Source: Vitrella brassicaformis
Lineage: Eukaryota > Sar > Vitrellaceae
Assembly (NCBI GenBank): GCA_001179505.1
Contig: CDMY01000697.1
Location: 1 to 29,194, forward strand
DNA length: 29,194 nt
Direction of reading: 5' to 3'
The translations under genes were made by a program, and so were the position numbers. Under the pieces are notes generated by a model. The model was given only the letters and a program-made list of their open reading frames with translations, searched no databases and was not told where the DNA came from. Shown piece by piece: positions 20,901 to 29,194 of this stretch. Numbering within the stretch: the first letter of the stretch is position 1; every line of letters starts with the position of its first letter.

Positions 20901-22071
20901 GATGGATGGATGGATGGATGTGCAAATGGTGGATGGATGTGTATGTGTGTGTAGGTGACACAGTGCCGCACGGGCACTACACAAGAGGTCCGTGTCCACA
21001 CACAGACGTCGCCACCCACAAACGCAAAACAGCTGTCTCTCTCTCCCTCTGTGTGTCTGTGTGTGTGTGTGTGTGTGTGGTGTGCAGTGTGTGTATGCCG
21101 ACATGCGTTTCACCGTCTACCAGGCCGACATCACCAACGAGGAGTTCTGCGACCTACTCGGGTGCGTTGGATTGTGCTGCTTGCCCCTTGTGTGTGTTGT
21201 GTGGATGATGTATGCATGGGCATCCTGTGTGTCATCGTGTGTGTCAGGGAGCCGTTGATGCTGCGCCGTATGGCCAAGCTGCTGAGTGAGAACCCCAAGT
21301 CGCCGAATGAGGAGATGGTGACCCTCTCTTCCCCAACACACACATACATAGAAGGGTGCATATGTGTGTGTGTGTGTTTTTGTTTGGCAGGAGAACTATT
21401 CTGGCGAGGCCAAGAACGTGTGTCTGATCGTCAACATCACGTACACACACACATACACAGGGAGAGGGAGAGAGAGAGATGCCAATCCACCCACCCATCT
21501 GTGCGCACATGTGGATGTGTGTGTGTCAGGGAGGCTCGTGCCCGTGTGATTGGGTACAGGCCTGGCATGAGCAGGGAGACCCCCAAGTACCCACAGCACC
21601 ATCCACAGCACACACACGTGCACCCATCCATCCATCCATCCACTGGTCCATTGGTCCATTCATCCATCTCTCTCTCTCTCTCTCTGTGGGTATGTATGTG
21701 TGTGTGTCAGTCCGTTCAACCAGTGGTTCAATTGGGTGCGCCACCACCACATAGACGGTGGACAGCATGCCATCACATACACAGGCAAGCCAAACAACAC
21801 AACACACGTGACACGCCACACACAGGGCGTGCGCTGTGTGCATCTCCCTCTCTCTCTCTGTGTGTGTTCTCGTTCATCGTATTATTATCATCCATCAGAT
21901 TACGACCGTTCGATTCTGACGATCGACAGCGACATGCTGGAGAAATTCGTAGAGGCACTCATCGTACGCACGGACGCAAACACAGAGAGACAGCGAGACA
22001 GAGAGAGAATGGGACAGATGGATGTGTGTGTGTGTGTGTGTCAGGGTGATCACAAGGATAGCGCCAACTAG
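16739..22071 (+). CDS. CDC45: CDC45, replication initiation factor (CMG helicase subunit)
   Basis: About 31 exons give roughly 675 aa. CDC45 binds MCM2-7 and GINS to form the replicative helicase in the nucleus. Diagnostic order: an N-terminal block YGSFWPLFKRAL, YYYPCPDGIASLTL, IPLLILINLGAH (about 17502-17535), the DHH-phosphoesterase-derived FDSHRPFDLDNVHD (about 17840-17880; family T/SHRP..NV), a long acidic and basic loop (DVDVDLDDEDDDD near 18425-18465, Gly-rich, then AKRREKRRQHIQQLR), then DKAIVTAEAIWWAEQVAL, the central helices, FRHHH-like WVRHHH and the C-terminus DSDMLEKFVEALI. It is longer than human CDC45 (566 aa), mainly by the acidic/Gly linker. The start at 16739 skips the usual MFV... 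opening, so the N-terminus may be incomplete. One intron (21785-21898) has clear GC-AG ends, with the exon frame proving the join; another (18294-18413) probably does. Confidence 0.9.
17911..17943 (+). repeat. (CA)n microsatellite in CDC45 intron
   Basis: An uninterrupted CA run of about 30 bases lies just inside a donor site (GTAAGC at about 17906) and passes into a short alternating GC run, GTGCGCGCGCGCAT. Alternating purine-pyrimidine sequence of this kind can adopt Z-form DNA. Confidence 0.8.
17959..18015. repeat. Nested palindrome / potential cruciform in CDC45 intron
   Basis: The inner part, 17970-17991, is a perfect 22-base palindrome (half-site GTGCGGTCCAT). It is enclosed by an exact 11-base inverted pair, GGACAACACAC at 17959-17969 and GTGTGTTGTCC at 18005-18015. 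The structure predicts a stem with a second hairpin inside. It is not made of simple repeats and lies between the exon with SHRPFDLDNV and the next. Confidence 0.85.
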
Positions 22072-22639
22072 CAGACACAGGAAGGGGTGGGGGTATGGTA
22101 TATGGGTGTGGCCGTAGATTGCTGAGGTTCTGCTATCGATCGATTCACCCGTGCCTGCCTGAGTGCCTGGCTGCGTGCATGTGTGTGTGTGTGGGTGTGA
22201 TATGGTGTGTGGTAAAGATAGATGGGGGATGGGTATGTGTGGGTATTGCGCCGAGAGGGAGGGAGGGTGGAGGGATGGTTGGTTCATGGAAACATCCATC
22301 GGTGGGAGACTTGTATGTGTTTTATCCGGCTGCCTGTCGGTGTGGATGTGCGTGTCCATGTGCATGTGCATGGGTGTGGTGTGTGTAAATGGCCTAACTA
22401 TCAATCAATCAATCGATCAGCATCCATCCATCCACAATGGACGGATGACGGAACCCTTTCGCCCTGTCTATGTCTTATGTATGCAAATGGCGCATCAATC
22501 AATCATGGCGTCTGTCCCTTACCGATCCAATGCACACACGTTGCCCAACCGGACCACCCACACCCCCCACCAGCCCATAGCAATCTCTCCCACACCAAAC
22601 CCCCCCTCCAGCAATCCATCCGGTCGATCGAGCAGTTAG
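22072..22639. other. Convergent intergenic region, no gene seen
   Basis: This separates the 3' ends of CDC45 (+) and the FAM221-family gene (-). It contains TG-rich, GGAGGGAGGG and ATCA-type low-complexity sequence. Open frames here have no splice or motif support. It should hold the two 3' UTRs. Confidence 0.5.
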
Positions 22640-24736
22640 CTAATGTCTTCTGCCTCTGCTGCCAGCAGTGTCTCTGATGGCTGGGCGTGTTGCCATCGCA
22701 GGCTGGCGGGAAGACGACGACGGAACACCACCTACTCGAACACAGACAGACAGACATAGATACAGAGACATAGACACCCACAAGAGTGTCTGATGTCCCT
22801 CTCTGTATGTGTGTCTGCTTGCCTGTGCTGGCGTATTTGTGTGGCGTCGACGCGAGCATGCAGAGGTCAATAGTGTCCTGCTGCTCATCAGCAGCGCGCG
22901 AAGGGCTCTGCAGTGAGTGCAGAGACACACACAGATGAGATGATTGATGCACACAAAAGAGAGAGTGTATGGATCAATGTCGTGCGTACGCTGCTTGCTG
23001 GACTGGAAGCAGCAGCAGCACTCGAGGAAGAAGGGGAGCTCTCCTGCGTGTTGATTGATTGATGTGGCACATCACATACAAACGTGTGTGTATAGTATAC
23101 ACATCGATCGATCCGCTTCTCTGCACTCGTACGTTTCTCAACGCTTTTCTCGCGGCAGGGCCTGGTGGTCGGATAGCCAAGCCACACACAGAGAGAAGCA
23201 TGAGGGAAGCGTGGCGTGCACCGACCAACCCCATGTGTGTGAATGCATACCAGTGATGCCTTTCTGGTTCATTGGTGGGGCGATCAGAGCTTCCCTGTCC
23301 ACACCTGCACGCACACACGTGTATGACAGACACACACACACGGGGAAAAGGGTGCGGTGCCTACCGTCAGCAAGAGAGAGGTAGCTGTTGAGTGCGCCGG
23401 TCGGCTGCATTAAAGACAGAGAAGAGGGTCACCCATGCATTAGTGAGGTGTGTCTTTGTCTGTATGTCCCTGTGTCTGTTTGCCTGTCTCTCTCCCTCCC
23501 TCTTTCTTTTTCTGTCTATCCGATAGATTTGGCACACAATACACACACATACGTACCGCGAGTGCAGCCGGTCCGGTGCCGGCCGGTGTGCTGACGGGCA
23601 GACCCCTCGCCTGTCGCTCACGACGCTGCACAACCGACACCGACAGACACACACCATCTGTGGTTTGGGGTGTGTGTCAAATACCGTCTCGAAGACGGTC
23701 TCATGGTTTTCGTAGGACGAGCCACACCCACACCTACACACATATACACACACACAATCCAGTTGTGTACACGGATGGATGCGCAGATCGATGAATGGCT
23801 GACGTGAAGCGAGAGATGAATCCACTACACGAGCAGCTCGGCTGTGTGCATTTCTTGGTGCGGGCGTCGTGCACCTCGTATGAGTGCTTGCACCGACACT
23901 TCAAATCCTGCATTGCCATTCCATCACACATGGACGCGTGGATGGATGTGTGTGGGGTTGAGGGTGTGGTATATGACACTTACTTGGCTGCCGTGGATGG
24001 GAATATAGGAAAACATGAGACATCGGCACCCTTGCATGCGACATGACACCTGCACACGATACAGCGGACACATCACACAGCAAACGATGTAACACGAATC
24101 GATGGCACACGGATACGAAAGACAATATGTCTCTGTGTGTACTTGACAGACCTTTTTGGTCTCCGTCTCAAACCAAGCGTGATCTCGATATCTGCAGATA
24201 CACACATACGTCGATGGATGTGGCGCGGGGGTCTGTCGTGTCTGCCGCGCCTGTGTCCACAGAAGCATTTGCTGGAGGGCCCGATGATCTTGCAGTCCAT
24301 TCCGGTGGCTGCAGGCCCAATGCGCAACACAAGCCATACGGCGCCCTCTCTTTGTCTCTCTGTGTGTGTGTGGGTATGTCCGTACACGTGTTTCTCCAGT
24401 AGACATGGAGTTCATTCTCCTTGGCCTTGGCCGCCTTCGCCTGCAACTTGCCATACCTGTTGATGTGTTGTGTGTATCAATCAAACAAGCGCATGCAGCC
24501 AGACGTGTTGTTGCGTACTCTTCTTCGCTCAGCAGCGCCCCACCGTCCGTATCGCCGACCAAACTTGACGGAAAGGCCACAGAGAGAGAGAGACAGAATG
24601 CACCCATCGCGCACACACGAATGTACGTCTATGATGCCAACGAAATCCATATGTCCGTCACACACACATACTTGAGATATTCAAAGTATGCGTTTAGGTG
24701 CTTGTCGGCGTCGGCAGGGATCTTCACCGCACACAT
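22640..24736 (-). CDS. FAM221-family cysteine-rich protein
   Basis: About 16 exons join on the minus strand to roughly 305 aa. The start at 24736 gives MCAVKIPADADKHLNAYF, then EEEYGKLQAKAAK. The family core follows: IIGPSSKCFCGHRYRDH, CRMQGCRCLMFSYIP, LKCRCKHSYEVHDA, CTQPSCSCSGF, and TCGCGSSYENHETVFE. The spaced Cys pairs and the two C-G-H/CKH motifs are characteristic of FAM221A/B; they probably bind zinc. The biochemical function of the family is not established. A Ser/Ala/Arg-rich C-terminal tail ends GRRH-stop at 22640. Two introns appear to be GC-AG: 24250-24192, where the conserved CGHRYRDH spans the junction, and 22822-22732. The gene is divergent from the next gene with 434 bp between start codons. 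Confidence 0.85.
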
Positions 24737-25170
24737 ACTGACAACCACGGGGACGGGCAGGTAGTGAGGGAGACGGCCGGGTGCTGGGGCGTGGACATAC
24801 ATACGGGACATTCATGTACGTGTCCTCACTTGTCTGGTACGTGGTGTGTGCGTGGGCAGGTATGTACCTGCTGTCCGTGCCTCTGTACGTTCCTCTCGCT
24901 TCGTCCGTGGCTGCATGCACGCATCAGAAATAACAGAAATGCCGCGGTCGTTGTGCCATTCTTTAGGATGGACAACACGCACAAACACATGCCTGGCGAG
25001 TCGCACACTGACGGCCTCTTTGCGGCTCTTTCCCTTTCCTCACGGAACCAATGCGAGCTAGTAGTAGTACTAGGATTGCCATCGCCGCTGAACTTGAAGA
25101 TCCGAGATCCGAGATCTGAGCCCTCTCTCTGCCCTTGACGATATCTTGCCGCCTGTTTGTCCATCAGCGA
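24737..25170. promoter_or_regulatory. Divergent intergenic region
   Basis: This is the shared upstream region of the FAM221-family gene and the plus-strand small protein. There is no TATA box. A triple near-repeat AGATCCGAGATCCGAGATCT occurs at about 25098-25118, 50-70 bp before the plus-strand ATG, and could be a regulatory site or chance. Confidence 0.3.
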
Positions 25171-25492
25171 ATGGCTCAGCCGCAGCAGCACAACGGCTCC
25201 CCGCAGCCACAGCATGACCCATGGAGGTTCCGCTACCGGACCGGGAAGACCGAGTCGGTTGTAATCAGCGGGGTGCCCAAGGACAGCCCCCTCCTGAAGG
25301 AAACAGACTGTCTGGAAACGGCGGTAAGGCACACAGACACACACGCGCAATAAAGCAGACACGTTCAGTGTGCATGAATCCCTCTCTGTGTGTGTGTGTG
25401 TGTGTGTGTCTGTGTGCAGGTGAGGCTGTTGAGGTCAGTGTGTGTGTGTGCATAATCAGGCAATCGACTCCTTCTCTGTCACACTATTTCTT

Positions 25493-25523
<31 letters not shown>

Positions 25524-26203
25524 CCGTCCGTCCGTCCGTCTGTCCGTCTGTCTGTCTGTCTGTCTGTCTGTGTGAAGGTTGGCCAAGTGCGACATGCTGG
25601 ACTTTTCCAGTGAGCAGCTCATGGCCCTCAGTCGTCGGCAAACCGAAGACAGGAGGCGCTTCAAAATTGTGACTGAGGTCAGCATGATTGGATGGGCGAA
25701 CAAGAAGGATGCCTGCAACTCTCTGTGTCTCAGGAGTGCATGCGGCATTCATGGAATCCAAAAAAACAACGCGGTGTCACGAGCCTTGATTTCACGGTAC
25801 GGTCTCTTGAATCGACTCCCCCTACTTAGCAGAGAGAGAGAGGGCGTCTGCATCCATGTACACACCACTTGGTCTGTGTGTCTTGCTGGCATCCTTATGC
25901 AGTGTTTCTGTTCCCAGCTGTGTGGCCCCGAGTACCAGTCACTGTCCCTCTGCACTTCCACCCAGAGGCTTCTCACCAAGAACTACGGCTCCGGTGATGC
26001 CATGAGATGCACACCACACGCGAGAAGCTTATGCAAGTGTACGCACAGACATACACATACACACACACACGTACAGACCCCCATCTATCCGTCTGGATGT
26101 GTCTGCAGGCATCAAGGATGAGCTGATGAGTGTGTTGATGGCCGGGTCCCCCCATGTGCAGGCCGATGACGTCAGGCTCGTGGATGGATTCGACTGTGAA
26201 TGA
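25171..26203 (+). CDS. Small Cys-containing protein, possible CX9C (mitochondrial intermembrane-space) type
   Basis: Exon 1 (25171-25323) starts MAQPQQHNGSPQPQHDPW and ends at a GTAAGG donor. Further exons read VRLLR, LAKCDMLDFSSEQLMALSRR (about 25579-25677), ECMRHSWNPKKQRGV (about 25735-25797), then LCGPEYQSLSLCTSTQRLL (about 25918-25990) and a last exon IKDELMSVLMAGSPHVQADD (from 26110) with stop at 26201-26203. The segment CGPEYQSLSLC is a CX9C pair. If the previous exon runs to about 26039 a second C-X9-C (CTPHARSLCKC) appears; if it ends at a GT near 25992 it does not. Twin CX9C proteins are imported by Mia40 into the mitochondrial intermembrane space. That role is inference and depends on the splice choice. 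Length is about 166 or 178 aa. Confidence 0.6.
25493..25570 (+). repeat. (TGTC)n tetranucleotide tract with TCCG variants
   Basis: About 19 tandem TGTC units run inside an intron, with an inner block where TCCG-type units replace the pure repeat. It lies just before the acceptor GTGTGAAG at about 25571-25578. Confidence 0.9.
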
Positions 26204-26904
26204 GTGACATGTAGATAGCGCATTGATGAACGAACAAATGGAGGGAGGCCGAATGGTTATGTGTGTGTGTGGGGGAAGGAGAGAGATGGGACGGCGCGCA
26301 AGTGAGAGAGAGGTCTCTTCGGTTGTTCTGTGACGCATCGTGTTTTAGTCTGCTGTCAGTGAGCTGCTCCATGGTCACCCGACACAGTGAGTGTTGACCA
26401 TCCTTCTCTGTGCAGTGGCCGCTGAGAGACAGACCGACACACAGCATGACTGAATGGGACAGTGCGACTCATTGGGGTGCACAATGAGGAGAGATGCATG
26501 AAGAGATTTGTTGACTTCACACTGGCAAGTACAGTCCCGTCCACGGACAGGGCGCCACGATGGACAACTGGCAAAAGAAGTGGCACCAGTGTGTATGTGT
26601 TTGTGTGCGGTGGCAACTTGACAACCTGATCAATCGACTGACTGACTCAGCCACATGCTTAATCCATGGGATGAGTTCACTCCACGGCCGTCACAGCCCC
26701 CATAGGCCGACACACTTCACCCCATAGCATCGAGAGAGATATGGCCGGCAGGTGAGTCACCCAGGCAGCCAACCACACTCACACATCGGCCGCAGCATCA
26801 CATCAAAATCGGCCGGCAGCGGACCGGATCGGATCGGACCGCACCAGATGTACTCACACCCACATCAACAGGCAGCCAGCCATGAGGACGGGCCGATATC
26901 TCTT

Positions 26905-26935
<31 letters not shown>

Positions 26936-27244
26936 GGCAGGGCGACACTCAGCCACATGGTGACAGAGGGGATGCATCGCTGCGCACCCACTAGGGCGTG
27001 TTGGCTGACTGTTGGCTGACGGATCGCTCAGCCGCCGCCCTCCGCCTCAGCTGTCGAATACGAATGGCGCCGCCGCCCCCAACGCCACGCGAGCCAACTG
27101 AGTGGTGACGGGGAAGCGGTGCTTGAAGGGACCTCCATCACACACAGCCGCCTCTGTCGTGTGGATAAACACACTCACTGCAGACAAGGGAAAGAAAAAC
27201 ACCGATGACATTTGACCAGCAGCACTCCCTCCCTCTCTGTCATT
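26204..27244. other. Convergent intergenic region, no gene seen
   Basis: There is no supported gene. The region holds a (CA)n tract at 26906-26931 and a GGACCGGATCGGATCGGACC run near 26820-26841. Open frames here lack splice sites or motifs and read through repeats. It contains the 3' UTRs of the small Cys protein and the subtelomeric minus-strand gene. Confidence 0.5.
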
Positions 27245-28374
27245 CTAACCGATGTTGAATCGTTCGATGGAAATCCATGCGACGAAGGGGTGGCTGCTGT
27301 TGGTGAGTACCAGCCGGCAGTCACCATCCCAGTGGCCCCCGCTGATTGTGGTTGTGCATCCGGCCACTGGTGTGTGTGGCGACTCGGTGAGGAGGCGATT
27401 TACACGGCCGCCACCGACACCCCTGAACAGACAGACACCAACAAACGACTTGTGGTGTGCCCCTTCCAACCCCATTGAGGCCGTTGATGCCGTGTGTCAC
27501 CTGTTAAGTGCAGTCGACGTGACATTGATGTGGTGAGTATTCCTGAAGTGGTCGAGGATCTTGTCCTTGGCAAATGACGAAACTGACGCATCGATGCGCC
27601 CTTGGCCGCCACCGCTCGACACCCATCGGGCCCGATAGCGATCTGAGGGGGTCCTCCAGACGCTGCCGATGCCGTTCCGCACCGGTGGGTCGTGTGGCTG
27701 TCTGTGCTGCTGGTACAGGTGGCCGACAGGGAGGGGCGGGTCGACCTGCAGCTCGAAGCCGGGCTCGTCGACGATAGCCCGCACCTCACCATTGCCGAGG
27801 TGGAACAGCTGCAGGCAAGTGCCGTCACTGAAGTGAAAGTGGCGGCCGACCATCTTCAGCTGCGCCAACACACGGGAAGCCGACACATACGCCTACACAC
27901 GACCACACACACAGACACACAGAGAGAATGAGGCCCTCTCCCGTCGTCCCGTCCCCGCCCGTCTGTTTGCTGGCTCACCGATATGTTTGTGTGTGTGTTG
28001 ATGTCAGCCCCACTGAGGGTCACAGGCAGCTCACAGTTGCCGCACTGCCCCGCCAGCTCAATCACCTCGGCCATCTCACCCCAGGCCCCCTCCTCCACCA
28101 CACACACAGCCGCCAGCAGATCATGTATGCCGAGCTGGTCGTCGTCGAACCGCAGCAGCTGCACTTGCTGCCCATTCACCGCTCGCCGCAGCCCCGCCTG
28201 TGAGCCCAGCGAGTGGCTGAGCCGATCTCTCAGCTGGGCCGCTCCGAAGAGCTGTCTGAGTCAGGTGCAGGTGGCCCTCAGCCGCACGACGTCCTTGACG
28301 CTGAAGAGGTAGCGGCTCCTCCGGCCCACACACACATATGACACGGGGTGCTGCTGCTGCTCGTGGTGCTGCAT
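27245..28374 (-). pseudogene. Subtelomeric hypothetical gene with one in-frame TGA
   Basis: Three exons (28374-27979, 27892-27501, 27422-27245) sum to 966 nt, 322 codons, all in frame except a TGA at 28263-28261 (codon 38). Before it, LFSVKDVVRLRATCT and after it LRQLFGAAQLRDRL together resemble the helices of an F-box (KD-L-RLR-V...L). Later parts are globular-looking: FDDDQLGIHDLLAAVCVVEE, QCGNCELPVTLSG, RHFHFSDGTCLQLFHLGNGE, and the C-terminal WISIERFNIG. The rest is well preserved, so the stop is recent, is read through, lies in a missed very short intron, or is a sequence error. CGA to TGA (a CpG transition) is the simplest origin. The last exon could also be skipped by a TGA at 27497-27499. 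Confidence 0.6.
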
Positions 28375-29023
28375 GAGATGGATGGGCCAAGACGGTCAGA
28401 TGAGTGAGGCGGTGGACGAGAGGCTGCACAGAGCGACAGAGCCGACAGATGGAGGATTATGTCCATCAAAAATGCTGCTCACAGATCTGTGTGCTGGTCA
28501 CCTCGTTCGATGCTCAGATGGACAGATCAGAGAGAGGTCAATGAGCTACAACCACCATCAGCGGCAGCGGCAGATGAGGAGGCCGCCATGGCTCCTCAGC
28601 CACACTGCACCGATGGGCCGACAGACACACAGAGAGAGAGGCACACAGACAGACAGACAAACAGACAGACAGAGAGGCCAACGCATTCATTAAGGTCAGT
28701 GGATGAGCGCATCAGTTGAGTCAGTCAGTGAGTCAGTGAGTGTTGGGCCTCCCTCACCTCCGTTGTCTGTCAGCTCAACGGCTCGCACACCGCACCGCAG
28801 CAGTCGAGAGGACGGCTGACTCGAGGGACTCTTCTCGCTCTCTTGTCGGCCGAGTGCCTCACTCTCACAACGCACAGCTGTCCGACAAGGCGCACAAACG
28901 CCGCACTTTGGCCTCCGCGGGGCTACAGGGTAAAAAACCCTTTGACCCCTCGTCAAACCCTCCGGCTCTTTGGGTTCGGTGGGCAGCCCTCCTGACGGCT
29001 GTGCTGTGTGCTGAGATCTGTCG
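28375..29023. other. Subtelomeric spacer, no gene seen
   Basis: This is low-complexity sequence with an (ACAG)n-like tract at about 28646-28675 and AGTCAGTGAGTCAGTGAGT near 28720-28740. A minus-strand open frame at 28696-28956 has no splice or motif support. There are no subtelomeric tandem satellites. Confidence 0.5.
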
Positions 29024-29194
29024 TTTAGGGTTTAGGGTCTAGGGCTTAGGGTTTAGGGTTTAGGGTCTAGGGTCTAGGGTCTAGGGTCTAGGGTCTAGGG
29101 TCTAGGGTCTAGGGTCTAGGGTTTAGGGTTTAGGGTTTAGGGTTTAGGGTTTAGGGTTTAGGGTTTAGGGTTTAGGGTTTAGGGTTTAGGGTTT
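29024..29194 (+). repeat. Telomere, (TTTAGGG)n with a TCTAGGG block
   Basis: Seven-base units run to the end of the window with the G-rich strand pointing outwards, so this is a true chromosome end. The inner part is mixed: TTTAGGG, TCTAGGG and one CTTAGGG. Eight consecutive TCTAGGG units follow at 29066-29121, then ten perfect TTTAGGG units. TTTAGGG is the plant-type repeat, also found in several alveolates. Confidence 0.98.

Noticed and set aside
20955-22049. Plus-strand open frame of 364 codons
   Set aside because: It reads through CDC45 introns in a frame other than the exons; Cys-Val-Cys-Val runs come from TG repeats.
28696-28956. Minus-strand open frame near the telomere
   Set aside because: No splice sites, motifs or coding-like composition; no link in frame to the gene at 27245-28374.
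1-29194. tRNA, rRNA or other structured RNA genes
   Set aside because: I found no tRNA-like arms or rRNA segments by eye; a covariance-model scan was not possible.

Overview
This is a eukaryotic nuclear chromosome end. The last 171 bases are a (TTTAGGG)n telomere reading outwards. The genes are split into many short exons (20 in one 409-codon gene). Introns are loaded with TG/CA, TC/GA and ATCC/GGAT simple repeats. Two proteins start with a signal peptide followed by a basic transit-like stretch with a Phe near the junction, which is how proteins reach a plastid of secondary origin. The combination suggests a photosynthetic alveolate, most likely a chromerid such as Vitrella; that assignment is inference, not a database match.

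Layout, left to right. (1) A partial gene on the minus strand (1-1084) faces a plastid-type alpha/beta hydrolase (1232-4064, +) across 147 bp. (2) A small plastid-leader protein of unknown function (4309-5338, +) lies between two copies of a 117-143 bp direct repeat. (3) From about 5.7 to 12.5 kb the character changes. The TG/CA introns nearly vanish, a decayed Ty1/copia protease-region fragment appears, and several unrecognised intron-split coding runs follow (a possible four-Cys zinc ribbon, a possible histone-fold-like segment, a small membrane protein). (4) A GDA1/CD39 apyrase ending in RDEL (12938-16147, -) is divergent from CDC45 (16739-22071, +). (5) A FAM221-family Cys-rich protein (22640-24736, -) is divergent from a small Cys-containing protein (25171-26203, +). 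(6) A subtelomeric gene with one in-frame TGA (27245-28374, -) precedes the telomere.

How the genes relate: they are ordinary housekeeping and organelle functions, not a pathway cluster. They cover plastid lipid or pigment ester hydrolysis, nucleotide hydrolysis in the ER, replication (CDC45 of the CMG helicase) and perhaps mitochondrial protein import. Three divergent pairs share short upstream regions. I rebuilt exon joins by hand. The hydrolase (1230 nt), the small plastid protein (639 nt) and the subtelomeric gene (966 nt) each sum to whole codons, and the left-edge gene stays open to the edge.

The most unusual signal is in the introns. Many begin with CA/GA-type repeats just inside the donor and end with the complementary TC/TG-type repeats just before the acceptor, so the two splice sites could be brought together by an RNA stem. 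Several introns also appear to use GC-AG ends.
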